Translations under genes and position numbers: made by a program
Shown here: piece after piece, positions 12,167 through 24,870 of the stretch
How positions within the stretch are numbered: the first letter of the stretch is position 1
How the letters are laid out: the number at the start of each line of letters is the position of its first letter
The notes under the pieces: model-generated
What the model was told of the DNA's origin: nothing
The model's input: only the letters and a program-made list of their open reading frames with translations
The model's database searches: none
Origin: Gonapodya prolifera JEL478
Lineage: Eukaryota > Monoblepharomycota > Monoblepharidomycetes > Monoblepharidales > Gonapodyaceae
NCBI GenBank assembly: GCA_001574975.1
Contig: KQ965731.1
Span: forward strand, 434,001 to 498,000
Direction of reading: 5' to 3'
DNA: 64,000 nucleotides

Positions 12167-14847
12167 TCAAAAATAGCTCGATTTCCCCGCGTGTCCTGTG
12201 CTCACGCCCGTTCCACCCAAGAGTCCCGTCCTCGGTGGACTGCTGCGCTTTCCTGCAGTACCACGGAAGGACACTTGGGGAATGGTAGCACCAGGTGGTG
12301 GTATCGGTGAAGACACACGAGACGCAGGTCGCAAGGGTTCGTAGGTAGATGTTGCTCGCGACTACGGTGATATGGAGAAGTGTGAATATTGTACTTGTGG
12401 CACTACGTTACCAACACGCACCCTGAAGTCTCTTCCCAAGGGAGCATACTTATCGAAATCCAGTTCACCAACTCCACCAAGGCCACCCGCTCCGACTGCT
12501 CTGGAATATCCACCAGCACCGAGCGCTGCAGCGGTACTAATGCCACCTATTGGGCGATGCAGAGCATCCTCATTGAGCTGTTTGTGAAGCCATTCGATAA
12601 CTGATTAAACCGATTGCTTGTCAGACACACTGATCCCAACTGAGGCGGGGTGGAGGGGCGGAAAAGTACTCACCATTATTGTTATCCTCAATTGTTTTCC
12701 TCCCTTCCTCCACCTGTTTCTCGAGCTCCTTTATCCTCTCCTCGACCTTTCCCCCTTCGCCATCCTTCCTCTTAACCTCTTCTCTCAGCTGCTGGACCTC
12801 CCTGGTGAGTGTATCGACCGCTTGCTGTCGCTCCTCCAGGAGCTTTTCCTGCTGAAGGGTCACGACGTTCTTGAGCTTGATTTTCGATTTGACCGCACGT
12901 AGGTCGGACTGGAGTCGACGAATGATGTCGTTGCCCTTGGCAATTTCCTCAGAAGATTGCTTCAGTGAGTCTTCGAGGCGAGCGGTTTGTGATCGGTATA
13001 GGGAAAGTGATTCTTCGAGTTTCGCCTGCGTCACATACATGCGCTCCAATGGTGAGAAAACAATCATTCCACATTGCAAACTCAACAACGCACCTTCTGT
13101 CCATTCAAAGACTCCACTACACCCTCCAACCTTCTGACCTCCCCTTCCCGTTCCGTTGCCCTCCCCTCTGCCTCTCTCGCTCTTTCTCTCGCCGCATCTC
13201 TCTCCCTCTCAGCTTCGTCCTTTTCTCTCTGGAGCTTCTGAGCCCTCGCCTGTGCGCGATCGTGCTCCGACTGCAGGCGGGACGAGGACGTCTGGGTCGA
13301 CGCGAGTCCCGTTTGTGCGGCGGAAAGCTGGGATTCCAGAGACTGAGTGTGCGAGAGCAAGTGAGCATTTGTGGAAGATAAATGGTCCGCTTTCGACTGG
13401 AGCGTTTTGATCTGAGAAAGAACACTCTTCTATGTCACACGGTTTGACCAACACAGAAAGCGGTCGAGCGCTGACCTGTTCCTCCATCCTCCCGACCTCT
13501 TCCTTCCTTTCCCTTTCCTTTGCACGCCTCTCTTCCTCCCTCTCCTTTTCCCATCTAGCCCGCTCGCCTGCCATCTCTTCAGCCCGCTCCGCCCTCCATC
13601 GTTCCCTTTCTTCCCGTCTCAGTGACTCCACCCTCTCCAGTTCTGTTCGAGCCCTTGAGAGCGCCTCCTCAGCAGCGCTGGCGCGAGCAGCCAAACGGGC
13701 ACCCGAGGATTCCGCAGAGGAGGTGGCAGAGGAGAGCGCGGCGGTCAATGTGGCCACACGGGAGGCGAGATGGCGCTTCAGCGCCGAGTCGGGAGCGGGA
13801 GTGAGAGGAAGGTGTAGGTGTACTACATGTCTGAAAGGAGTGGTTTCGAGGAGGGTGAGGTGGGAGGGGCGCGAGGAGTGCGCTGGAGGTGGCAAGGTAA
13901 GAAGTACCATGAACCTGAAAGCAAAATGAGGCACGTTTGAGTGATTGGTTGCGGTTTCATCACCACGCCGCCTGATCTTCATCCAGTTTCACCCATAGAA
14001 CTCGCCCTCGCAAACTCCAAACGTACCTTCCGCCACCTCCACTTCCGAATCCACCCGCCAGGGTTTCTCCCAGTCCTCCACCTCCTGTCGCGGCTCCCGC
14101 CGCCCGTTCAAGCATCTCCCCGACCATGGGGCCGAATTCACTCCACTCGACGACGAGCTGCTGTTCGCGAGCTAGTTGAGGATACTCTGACTCGTCGACT
14201 CGGAGGGCGTGGAGGAAGAGCGGGTCGGAATCGTCGAGAAGGTGAAGGAGGAGGGACTTAAGAGTGACGTTATTTTCGTTAGAGGGAAGATTGGTCCCCA
14301 AACGACATACTCGGTTGGGCATATCACAATGACCCACCTTCCCACCGGCAGCCCCGCCCGCAGGGGACGCTTGATTTCTGACCATCTCCATCCTGAACGT
14401 GATTCCAGGGTGTCTTTTCTCCTGGAACGGAAGCCCCGCAGAAACGTTTGGGACAGCAGATGGATTTAATTGATTCGCAGCAGCAGCAGATGACAGCGCC
14501 GGTCCGGGTAGGGGCAGAGCAAGAGGAACGGCTGATGGCTGCAGTGGCGCCATTTGCGGTACAGGGGAGAAGGGGAGAGGGGAAGAAGCGTTGTGTGGTA
14601 TATTGTGTTGCTGTTGTTGATTTACAGAGGCGTAGGGTGCCGCGTAAAGGCTCGGAGAGTCCGCAAGCTGCCTGACAGTGACAGGCACGCGTTTGTCAAA
14701 AAGGAGGGTGGCATGGAGGGGAGGCGTTTGGGATAACGGTATAGCGGGAGAGGGTGCTGGTGAATGTGGCAGTCCGTGTGGTGGGACAATCGATGGCATC
14801 GCAGGTAGAGGTAGTGCAGGAAGGGGGAATGAAGTCGTAGACGCCAT
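12167..14847 (-). CDS. SAS6: SAS-6, centriole cartwheel protein
   Basis: SAS-6 forms the nine-fold cartwheel that seeds centrioles and basal bodies. The start at 14847 gives MASTTSFPLPALPLPAMP, a Pro-rich extension, then the N-terminal globular domain: LFDKRVPVTVRQ near the start, HPGITFRMEMVRNQ, and SLLLHLLDDSDPLFLHALRV followed by a QLVVEWSEFGPMVGEML-like segment (compare RLTDDTDPFFLY and LLVDFLAFP in animals). The long rod is coiled coil (exons about 13929-13432, 13410-13082, 13060-12675). Its end has the conserved signature GNDIIRRLQSDLRAVKSKIK and LKNVVTLQQEKLLEERQQ, matching KLKLKNTVTIQQEKLL in human SASS6. The tail (IEWLHKQLNED, a Gly-rich stretch, then IPPPGATIPQVSFRGTAG) ends at 12167. 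The N-terminus carries a long low-complexity insertion (about 14650-14470) compared with animals. Confidence 0.9.
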
Positions 14848-15278
14848 CTTCAAGGCGCTATAGTTTCCGTTGTCGTCCTCAAGGTTTGGGTATTGTCACG
14901 CGTCAAACTCTTCTTGTCCTGTTTCCTGAACACACAGCCTCGCGATTCCAAAGATCCCCGTATTCTATTGCCCAGAATTGCAAGAATCAAGAGGCACTTT
15001 GTCCAGCGAAGCTACTGTACGTCACATAAGTTGTGCGCAAAGTCCTTAGGCGTCCTTTGGTGCGGACGCAATAAAGTCAATCCAATGAAACAGCTATAAT
15101 CTCCACACATTTTTTCTTGAGTCGATTAAGGTCTATAGATCCTTTAACATTAAGTTCTGTCAGGTGGTGGCTGGCCGACACAGTCCGACGTGAGTCAAAG
15201 TTGCCGAGAACACCGACAGCACCCTCAACCCTAAGGTGCGACAGGAAAAGCCTCGCATTCCCGCTCTCTCCTGCAAGA
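14848..15278. promoter_or_regulatory. Divergent intergenic region, SAS-6 / beta-galactosidase
   Basis: These 431 bases separate the SAS-6 start (-) from the beta-galactosidase start (+). They must hold both promoters and 5' UTRs. I see no gene, no clear TATA element and no repeat. Confidence 0.5.
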
Positions 15279-18200
15279 ATGGCACCTTCACTTACTGAGG
15301 CGGACCCGGCGCCGCATCCCCTGCGAAGATTCATCGAAGATGTCAACGCTCCTTCGGTTGGGGTGCTTCCCCACGTCTTTGGGACTACATCGGCCTTCCA
15401 CCCGTTTCCGACGAGCGTCGAAGCAGCAGCTGGCGTGGAAGAATGGTACTCAAACATGGTGAAGGAGTCGGAGGCGACTCACTTTCCACCATCCTGCAAA
15501 TGGGTCCATTCTCTGAATACCTTCGGAAACGTTCGTGGGGAACCGCGTCAGAACGATCCTTCCGGCAAAGTCAATCGTTGGATGTTCTCCCATGCCGCTT
15601 CTATCGAGGAAGCTCCAATCGAATTCGCGTTTGACAAGAGCTATGTTGTTCCATCAGACGGAAGCCCTGCAACGTCAGATGGGCGTCAGTGGAGAGAGAT
15701 TCAAGTGCCTAGTAACTGGCAGATGCCCGTAAACTCGGCGATTGGGGACGGCGGGAAGTATTTGTACGGTAAACCGGCTTATACAAAGTTGGTCACCGCA
15801 ATCGCCCAATCTTTTTCGTTCGACCAGAACGCTTAATGTCTTTTCCTCATTACTGGTAACTCTGCAGCATTATATATCCGTTCCCCATCGACCCACCGCA
15901 TGTTCTGACGGAAAATCCGACAGGATCATACCTGCTCGATTTCAAACTCCCGGCCCAATTTGAATTGTCCAGCGGATCGAACGTCACTCTCAATGGAGGG
16001 CGCCTGCACTTAACATTCTCAGGAGTGGACTCTTGCTACCTTGCTTACTTGAACGGCAAGCTTGTCGGAGGGTCCAAAGGCAGTCGGCTTACTGCCACTT
16101 TCGACATTACACACCACATCGCACCAGGAACCGACGCTGCGCAGCGCTTGTGCGTCGTCGTGTGTCAGTGGAGTGATGCCAGCTATCTTGAGGACCAGGA
16201 CATGTGAGTCCACCGCTCTGCTGCTGCTAGCTAGATTCGTTGTCACCGACCATCGTTTGCCGCGTATCGGCACGCACTCAAATTTTTCTGTACCCCACGA
16301 AGGTGGTGGCTCTCAGGCATCTTCCGCGACGTTCACCTCACTTACTTGCCTCGTTCCCAAGTGCACCTTCACGACATTGCACTCCGGCCCACTTACGACC
16401 ACCAGAGTAAAAGCGCTTCTCTTTCGGCTCGAGTTTCGCTCCGTGGGACCGCGTCCCAGGCGGAGTTGGCTCGGTACTCCGTCAACATATCTGTCCTCAA
16501 GACTTCCGATTCAAACGAATCACTTCTGAGTGTGACGCGTCCCGCCCCTGCCGAGGGTGCTTGTGCAGTTTTGGAGGACAGGACTATTTCCAGTAACGCT
16601 GTGCAGCCTTGGACCGCTGAGACGCCAGCACTTTACGTGGCCACCATTGCGCTCCTAAAGGACGGAAACGAAATTGAGGCGTGCGCTTTCAAGATTGGTT
16701 TTCGGACAATTGAAATAGTGGGGCCAACCCTCCTGGTCAACGGAGTGCCAATCATGATTCGGGGTGTGGTCAGTGTTCAGAAAGGGTGTTGCCAGGCTTC
16801 GTCCATAATGTTAACAACACTCGTTCCGTTCTTCAGAACCGCCACGAATGGCATCCAGAGTTCGGTCGCGCAGTCCCGCCATCATTCGCTGTAAAGGATC
16901 TCTTGCTCATCAAGCACAACTCCTGTAACGCTGTTCGGACGTCTCACTACCCCCCGTCGTCCCTCTTGCCGCACATCGCCTCTCTTATTGGTCTCTACGT
17001 CATTCTCGAGAACGATTTAGAGACGCATGGATTCGAGCTGGGTGGGCCTGCTACGAGGCTCGGTGAGCCCGGTGAACGGCTCATTGCCGCAACCCAGCCC
17101 AGCGCGGATCCAATGTGGTGGCCCCAGTATCGCGATCGAATGCGCCGTACGCTCGCAAGGGACAAAAACTCGCCCTCCATTTTGATGTGGTCGCTGGGGA
17201 ATGAGTGCGGCTTCGGAGACAATCTCGTTCGCCTTGCCAGATTTATTCAGAGAGGGGGTTACTCGCACGGAGAGACGACATGGCAAGACGTCAAGAAGAC
17301 AGATTCGGATGGTTGGTGTGGTCTCGGTGCTGGGGAGGGACTCCCAGTTCACTATGAAGGCGATTACGAATGCGAAGCTGCGGACGTGTACAGCCAGATG
17401 TAGTGAGTTTGCTTGTTGTGAAAGGCGACGTCGCTTATGGGATCGCGAAAATGACACATTGTTGTCTTTGTTTTGAGCCCTCACCACGACCGCGTCGACA
17501 AGGTCGGAAAAGGGGAACTTGGATTTGGCAAGCCATACATCCTTTGCGAATTTGCGCACACCATGGGTATGTGCGGGTGCAAACACTTGTTTTGACTGTG
17601 GCGCTGGTACTGACGGTTCGATCAAAAAGGAACTGGACCAGGTGCATTGGAGGAGTACTTCGAACTATTCCGAGAGCACTTCCCAAAGCCGAGATCAATC
17701 AAGCAAGCGAACGCGACAACAGGAGGCTCAGTTCAGGGAGGTTTCCTTTGGGAGCTTCTCGAGCATGGAATAACACAACGAGACAAGGTGACCGGCACAG
17801 AATACTATGCGTACGGTGGTGACTTCGGGGAGCAGGTTCACGATGGTAATTTCGTGGTGGACGGGCTTGTCCGAGGGTCGAGAGAACCCAATCTTGGGCT
17901 CCACGAAATGAGACGCGTGCTGGCTCCTGTTCGGATTTCAGTCAAGACGGCAGGATTGTCGAACACAGTGGAGGCCACCATCATCAACGAGTACGACTTC
18001 ATCAACCTCGCGCATCTGGACGTCACGTGGACTCTTGCACTTGACGGCAAGGCGGTGGAGTCGGGTAAAGTCTCCAAGAGAGACTACGCTGGTGTGCAAC
18101 CTTGGTCTCAAAAGTCCATTTACATTACCCTGCCCACTTCAGTCTCCTCGGGCGATAATGTTGAATGGGTAGTTACTGTTGTGGCTGCTCTCTCGGAGGC

Positions 18201-19270
18201 ATCTAATGCTCTTCCCAGTGGATATGAGATTGCATGGGGTCAAGGAGTTGTGCGACCGCGAATAGTTCCGTCGACCCCAGTCCCGTCAACACCGCCGTCG
18301 TTAAGTGTGATTAAGAGCCGCACTACACTGGAAGCCAGCAGCTCGTCATTCCGTGTTGTTTTTGATCGGATCCGCGGGCGATTGCTACAATGGAGCGTGG
18401 AAGGAACGACCTTAATGGAAACCGGACCGCAGTTCAACATCTGGCGTGCACCGACTGATAACGACATGCACCATGCAAAACCGTGGAGCGAAAAGGGTTT
18501 GGATAAGCTGCTTCATCGGACATTGTCGTGTGATATGGACGACTCTGCTTCCGGTGTGGTAACTGTGCGGGTAGTGACACAAGCGAGTCCTCCTGTATGG
18601 GACTGGGGGGTCCGAGTGACCTACTTATGGAGCATTTTCTCATCTGGTACAATTGAGCTGTCTATGAATGCGGAGTGGAACAGTAACGCATTGGATTTGA
18701 TGGTTCCACGGTGAGGGACCCTTTGAGCTCGAAAGTACATAAGACGACCGTCGGAGTTGACTCCGTTTGCCTTTTCCTAGTGTCGGCCTCACTAGCAGCG
18801 TTCCTGCAGCTTTCCAGTCCGTCTCATGGTACGGCCTCGGACCCGAAGCGGCTTACCCTGATGTGTCACGGTCTGCCAGATTGGGCCAATACTCTTACCC
18901 CTCCGTTACATCCTTTGACGATTCGTCCAAGAGGAGCAAACCTCAGGAAGCCGGCAACCGGCATCAAACACGGTGGGCAACGTTCGTCGATCCAAAGTCA
19001 AAGCGAGGGTTCTTGGTAGAGGGTGTTTCCGATGTCTTTGACTTCTCAGCTTCTTGGTTTACCGACAAGGAGATATGGGACGCAAAGCACCCGAAGGATC
19101 TGTTGGCGCTTGCGCCTGAAACGAGGAGTACATTCGTCCTCCACTTGGACCACAAGCATAATGGTATTGGCACGAACAGTTGTGGTGAGGACGTAATGCC
19201 TCAGTATCAGTTACACCCAGGAAAATTCGAGTGGAAGATGCGTTTCACGCCGGTGAATGGGGGGCAGTAA
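15279..19270 (+). CDS. Beta-galactosidase, glycoside hydrolase family 2 (LacZ type)
   Basis: This is a large multi-exon gene (exons about 15279-15800, 15868-16202, 16303-16766, 16840-17402, 17470-17566, 17631-18712, 18775-19270) encoding roughly 1,100 residues, close to the usual 1,000-1,050 of LacZ-type enzymes. It has the sugar-binding N-terminal domain (QVPSNWQMPV), the core barrel with RGVNRHEWHPEFGR-like and NSCNAVRTSHYPPS motifs, and acid/base Glu in ILMWSLGNECGFGDN. The nucleophile Glu is in CEFAHTMG (about 17548-17570, with an intron directly after it). The C-terminal small-chain domain has FNIWRAPTDND, a VSWYGLGPEAAYPDVSRSA-like segment and a final HPGKFEWKMRFTPV. No signal peptide is evident, so it is probably cytosolic lactose/beta-galactoside hydrolysis. 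Confidence 0.93.
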
Positions 19271-19374
19271 TTTCTCTGTGGTAAAGAAAAACTATGTAAT
19301 AAATTAAGAGCATGCTCACTTATTTCGCCGCATACACACGTCATCCACCGAGTTAAACAACACACCAGTTCTCA

Positions 19375-20617
19375 ATGGAAAACCAATCTGTCACGTCTCC
19401 GGTTTTCGTCCCATCAGCCCCAGCGACAAAGGAATTCCCTCCTCCAGTAGGGCTTGATGACAAGCTTCGAAATGCAGGCCAGCCGAGAGCGGTTGAAGCA
19501 GCAACACAGGAGCACACTACGGGCTCGACGGACAGCGACAAGCATTTATCTGTCCTGCAGCAGCACGTGGCGTTCTTCGACAGGTGGGGTCAGATTGTTG
19601 GGATGGAGTGAGAGGCGCCAACGTGATCTCTTCTTTGCAGGGACCGTGATGGCATCGTCAGCATGCGCGACACCTTTTTAGTGAGTTCTTGATGGTCCAA
19701 TTCTTTGATATCATCCCTGACGTTGCAATTTAAGGGGTTTTGCGCTCTTGGATTCAAGTGAGATCATCGTCTTTTCCCCGCCTCTCCTCCTTTACGCTTT
19801 GCGCTCTGCAGCATCTTCTTCAGTATTCTGGCTGTTTTCATCATCAATGTCAACTTCTCATACCCGACAAGCAATTCCTGGCTCCCCGTGGGTACTTTAC
19901 AACGATGTATAGCTCTGAGAGCACGACCACTATGAAGCCCCTCTTTTGTTTTAGGATCCAACGTTTGGCGTACGTGTCAAAAACATCCACCGGGTAGGTT
20001 CGCTGTGACGTCCGCTCTGAGGTGTCAATCGTGACGTGTACTCCCTCAGGCCAAACACGGGTCCGACTCGGAAGCGTACGACAACGAAGGAAGATTCGTG
20101 CCTCAGAAGTTCGAGGAGATTTTCTCCAAGTATGACAGGTAAATGCTGTCCCAAGTGGGGAATGCAGGCAAGAGCGTTAACCTGGCACCTTGAAACAGGG
20201 AGCGAAAGGGTGCTCTCACGTTCCGCGAGCTTATGACCATGATACGCGCACAGAGAAACTGGGTCGATCCCTTTGGGTGGTACGAATCGATCCGATGCCT
20301 TCTTCTGCTACCCGTGTGACACCATGTCTCCCGCCAGGTTCGCCGCCTTCTTTGAATGGGGCACCCTGTACCTTCTTTGTGCGAAAGACGGGATGATGCC
20401 CAAGGAGGCTGTTCGGCGTCAATTCGATGGGTGAGTGTTGCTGCCCCCAACCACAATACGTGATGTCGCTCAAATGACTTTGGGTTTCAGGACACTCTTC
20501 TACTACATCGAGCAACAGATAGTCGAGGCAAAGAAGAGCGGCAAACCTACACCTCACAATGTGTGGTTTGCTGAAAACTGGGATCAGTACAAAGTGAAAG
20601 CGAAGAAGACGGAGTGA
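19375..20617 (+). CDS. Caleosin (lipid-droplet peroxygenase family)
   Basis: Caleosins are heme peroxygenases on lipid droplets or ER with one Ca2+-binding EF-hand. The start at 19375 gives [20 protein letters not shown]. The conserved HVAFFDR (proximal heme-ligand His) splices to [12 protein letters not shown], an intact EF-hand loop. The next exons hold a hydrophobic hairpin ([20 protein letters not shown]) expected to insert in the lipid monolayer. They are followed by [50 protein letters not shown], and [20 protein letters not shown], then [13 protein letters not shown]. The tail is short and basic. All diagnostic family blocks are present in order, so the gene looks intact. At least six short introns interrupt it. 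It lies 104 bases downstream of the beta-galactosidase on the same strand. Confidence 0.92.
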
Positions 20618-20863
20618 CCGCCAGGATGTGCAAGGGAGAGAATGGAGAAGGGCATAGGGATCAAGAAGAAAATTGTTTTTCGCATTGAGATAATAAATGG
20701 GAGAAGATAAAAGCCCCCTGGATGAAAGAGAAGAGTGGGAGGGAAGCGGTGCATCAAAGGTCCGAGGTTATTGAGAAATTCATTCCAAAACAAACTACAA
20801 AATGTAAGAAGAAATTGACGACTAACGTGGCAAAGAAAGCACACCGGAAGTGACACTGAAACT

Positions 20864-21639
20864 TCAAGCGACTTTGACAAGTTCGCCCGTCTCAACCTTG
20901 TAGATGAAGCCAGAAATAGCTGTCTCCTTCAAAATAAGAGGGTGCTCCTTGAGGAAGCCAACATCGTCCTTGACACTCTTTTCCAAATCGGAGAACTCCA
21001 GGAAGGCAAAACTGTCAACGGCGGCGTGCTGGCCAGGCGTGATGGACGGGCGCGCTTTCAGCTTTTGGTGCAGCTGCGGTGTGTTGAATGTCAACATTCC
21101 ACAGTCACTAAGGCAGTGAAGGCTCAGCGACGTTAGAGTGGAAGCGAACGAGAAGACAGGATGGGCATTATGACTCACGTGTGATGAATGATGATTATTT
21201 CCCGGGTCCCGAGAAGTTCTTGCGAGATCACAAGCGAGCGGACTGCGTCTGGCGACACACGCCCTCCAGCGTTGCGGATGTGATGGGCGTCACCCTCGTG
21301 AAGGCCAGTAGCGGCATGGGTGTTGCTGAGCCGAATTAAAAATGGAACAGGCGGGGGAGATCGGAGAGAAAACGACATCGACATGAGGGACAGAGAGGAT
21401 CGTTTTGATCAGAGGAAACATCAAGATGAGGGAGACAGGACGAACGAATTGATCAGAGAACATATCAAGACGATATCGGAGCGAGGCACACACAGTCTGG
21501 CGTCCATGCATCCTACGATGGCAACTTTCTTGCCCGGTGGGAGTGGCAAGCTGGCCTTGTCCCCAAAGCTGGCGACATATGTTGCGTTGGCTTCAGGAAG
21601 TGACTCGAGCGCGTACGGTCCCGTGGATGTGATGGTCAT
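20864..21639 (-). CDS. Beta-carbonic anhydrase (class D-like)
   Basis: This enzyme catalyses reversible CO2 hydration. The start at 21639 gives [20 protein letters not shown]. The first zinc-ligand block is [12 protein letters not shown] (Cys plus the Asp-Arg dyad). It splices to [20 protein letters not shown] and [20 protein letters not shown], then HTDCGMLTF, which supplies the His and second Cys ligands. The C-terminal segment [20 protein letters not shown] and [13 protein letters not shown] is typical of the short class-D beta enzymes (about 170-180 residues). Three exons (about 21639-21494, 21324-21179, 21080-20864) account for it. It converges on caleosin, 247 bases from its stop. Confidence 0.92.
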
Positions 21640-21988
21640 GGTAGGCAATTGTTGAATCAGATTTCGATTGTTTCAAGCGCTTTAAATTCTAGTCTGCGCC
21701 TTTCTCGCGCCATTGAGAATGGGGAATTCCCATCGGAACAACGGCAAAAACTGCGGTCGATCGAAAAAAAAAGGACTGAGGAGCAACTCTCATCTGCCCT
21801 TCGCGTTTCGCAGAGAAATATTGCGGAATGACATTTTTTCAGTGATGACCGGACGACTTGTGGCACATGTACATCAAACAGACTGCCGAATAGCGATACG
21901 TAGTAATTGCACTCCTTGTAGCGGTGAAACTTCACAACATTTGAAACCTTGCGACGCGAATGCTTCGCCCGACCATCTCTCCTCTTGT

Positions 21989-24471
21989 TTAGCGGAAAAG
22001 CAATCCTTCCGAAACAACCATTCCGTCCTCGTCAATAAGGTGAGGGTCATACATCCTGTTGGTAATGTGGACGAGCAGCTTTTCCTCTTGCCCTCGAGCA
22101 ACCATATCGTTGATCACACGAGATCGGGACAATCCACTAAGCACGGCTTCACGGGCGACATCACGGGCCACCAGGGCGCTGATCTCGCGGATGCGATCCA
22201 CACGAGGGTACAGGAGGTCGGCAGACAGTTCAGACGGGGTAAGGTGTGTAGCGAGACTGTTCGCTGCGGTGTAGATCTGAAACAAGGGTCATCAGACCGC
22301 GAATGGGCGGGTAAGATCGGCATAAGCTTACAATATCGTCGGTTATGTGTGCACTCTTAGATAACACAGCTCCGAGGCCAAGACCCGGGAAAATGAACAC
22401 TAAAACGGACAGATTTAGAGTTGAGGGACCATCGAAGTGCGTTCTATTTACTCACTGTTGTTTCCTTGCCCAGGCGATGTTTTCTTTCCCGTTACGGGAT
22501 CCGTGTAATCCGGGAATGCCGTCCCAGAAGCAAAGAGTACCCTGCCATCTGAGTGCTCCATTGCATCCGCAAACGTGCACTCGCAGCTAGATATTGGATT
22601 CGACAGCGGCATGATGATGGGTCGATGATTTATCGTGGCCATTTTGCGGATGATTTCGGGCGTGAAAAGACCATTGATCGTGGACAGTCCAATGAGCACC
22701 GTCGGTTTGGCCCAGTCGATGACTTCATCCAGCGTCTTGAACTGCCTTCCGTTGTTGTCCACACGTGCAAGCTCCTGCGCTCGCTCGCCGATCCGGTGGA
22801 AGTCGGGCCGATCTTGTGTCAGAAGCCCGTGAACGTCCATCATGTAGAAGTGGTCGCTGGCTTCCTCGATGCTGATTCGAAGGTTGCGCTGGAAGTGCAT
22901 CCGCAAAGTGCTGGCGACACCGACTCCGGCAGCGCCAGCCCCGACGAACAACAGCCGATGCTCTTCCAACGGTACACCGGAAATTTGAATCGCTCGGATG
23001 ACGCCCGCCATTACGACGGCGCCCGTACCCTGGATGTCATCGTTAAAGTGAAGGCTAAAGGTGAAATTGCGACACGCATAAAGTTATTGACTTGAAAGTT
23101 TGAAAGGTGCAGATGCGATCTCACAATTTATGACGGTAGCGGTTGAGACACCCCCAAGCCCTGTCAGACCGGAAATCCTCGAACTGAATGAGACACGTTG
23201 GCCACTTGTCGTTCAACTCCTCCATGAACTCATCCATGAACGAGTACCAGTCTACATCGTCCGGCCTCCGCTGCTTCAGCCCGACATAATGCGGGGCATT
23301 TCTCACGGCTTCGTTGTCACACCCAAGATCGATCAAAATCGGAAGAGTATTCTCGGGGAAGAATCCTCCGGCTCCGACGTACAGAGCACACTTTCCCACG
23401 GGGATAGGCATGCCATTTGCTCCTAGATCCCCGAGTCCAAGTACACGCGATCCGTCTGTGACGACCACCAGGTCTGGGTTCGGCATCGGCTTTCAAAAGC
23501 AAGGACGATCACATTATGAGAACATGATGTGACCTCAAAGACAACAATAAACTTACCCAGTTGTCCAGAACTTTGCGGATTCGTCCTCGGTCTTCCTGCA
23601 ACACAATAAGCTTGTGAATTTAAGTTTGAGGAGAGGTGGGGAGAGGTCGGCGCACCCAGCTGATAAACAGACCCTCAACATGGCCCGGTCGATAAGTCCT
23701 TGAGTAGTGCAGGCAGGCCTCCCCTACCGTCGGGGTGTAAATAAGAGGAACAATCTCCTTCCCGTGTTTTACCAAGCACCGATAGAACAGTGATGAGTCG
23801 GCATATCTGTCAAGAGATGGGATTCTGGCACCCGACATCAGACCGAACACGATTTAAATCTCACTTCATGTGCCGAAGGAACAGGTTTTTCTCCCACGCG
23901 GACTCGGTTGCCCGCAGCTCTGCCATGAATCGGTCCTCCTGCTCGCGCTGATCTTCAACAATGGGTGGAATAAGACCGCGCAAGTTCATTCTGTCACGGG
24001 CGTCCTTCGTGAACAATGTTCCGCGGTTTTGGTGCGGGTCTCGAATAGTGGTGTAGTTTTCTGATTTCGGGGAGAGCGGGGATATGTGGGCCGGGGATGT
24101 TGGATGTCGATGTCGACAAGGTCAGCAAAACATTGAAGGATATCATTCGTCTTTTATCGATGTCGACGCACCAGGGAGATGCCGGTCCACGAAGTGGTGG
24201 CGCGATACTGCCGTTTCGAAACCATTGCTCAGGGTGTGGGTGTTCCACGGGCGGGCGACATTGCTCTTCCTCGACGTGTAGGGTGTGATCTGATGATCCG
24301 TGAAGTGATGTGCTCTCTCTCCAAATCGTCTCTTCTGGACTCTGGAAAAGAGAAAATTGAAGATTGAGAGTGAAAAGAAATACGTGGGGTAGCTCACCGA
24401 CTGATTTGCACGATCGCACCATCAAATAGCGGGACAGCTCCCTTGCTGCTCGAATGCAACACCCGGATCAT
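21989..24471 (-). CDS. Malic enzyme (NAD-dependent, probably mitochondrial)
   Basis: This enzyme decarboxylates malate to pyruvate. The first exon (24471) encodes MIRVLHSSSKGAVPLFDGAI. The next is rich in Arg/His/Ser and poor in acidic residues, consistent with a mitochondrial presequence. The mature part shows GTLFTKDARDRMNLRGLIPP, YRCLVKHGKEIVPLIYTPTV plus GEAC (catalytic Tyr region), VVVTDGSRVLGLGDLGANGM with PIPVGK (NAD-binding/active site), and LFVGAGAAGVGVASTLRM (dinucleotide-binding Gly motif). Next come SNPISSCECTFADAM and a C-terminal YTAANSLATHLTPSELSADL, followed by the final helix ending at 21989. The order and spacing match the roughly 550-600-residue eukaryotic/fungal enzyme. 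NAD rather than NADP use is inferred from fungal mitochondrial relatives. Confidence 0.92.
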
Positions 24472-24870
24472 CTTGATTGGTGTGATTCGCGACCTGGCGT
24501 GGAGGATTTGGATCAACGGTGAATTTTAAGGCCCTCACAGGACGACTCAGGGAGCGACCCTCGGATGCTTAGCTGTCCCGCCTGGTGAAATCTCCCCGAT
24601 GTGTGAGGGACTGCAACAGGCGTCTTGGATGAGCTAATATATGGATGAACAGAGCTCCTTTGGGATACACAATTCCTTTCAATTGACATGAACATCCAAA
24701 TGTAATTGATGAGCCACCTGTATCACATTTCGAGTCCACGGCCATCTGCAGAAAAGTGACTAATGGCGTTTTCATCTAGCTTTCACAGTGCCACTAGAGA
24801 GAGACAAAAAAAGCAGAAGGGGGCGGGTTGGTGCAGAAAAGGGAATTGGAAACCCGATGAGTCGTGACCA
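24472..24870. promoter_or_regulatory. Divergent intergenic region upstream of malic enzyme
   Basis: About 400 bases lie between the malic-enzyme start (-) and the start of the next + gene. No gene or repeat is seen; it presumably holds both promoters. Confidence 0.45.
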
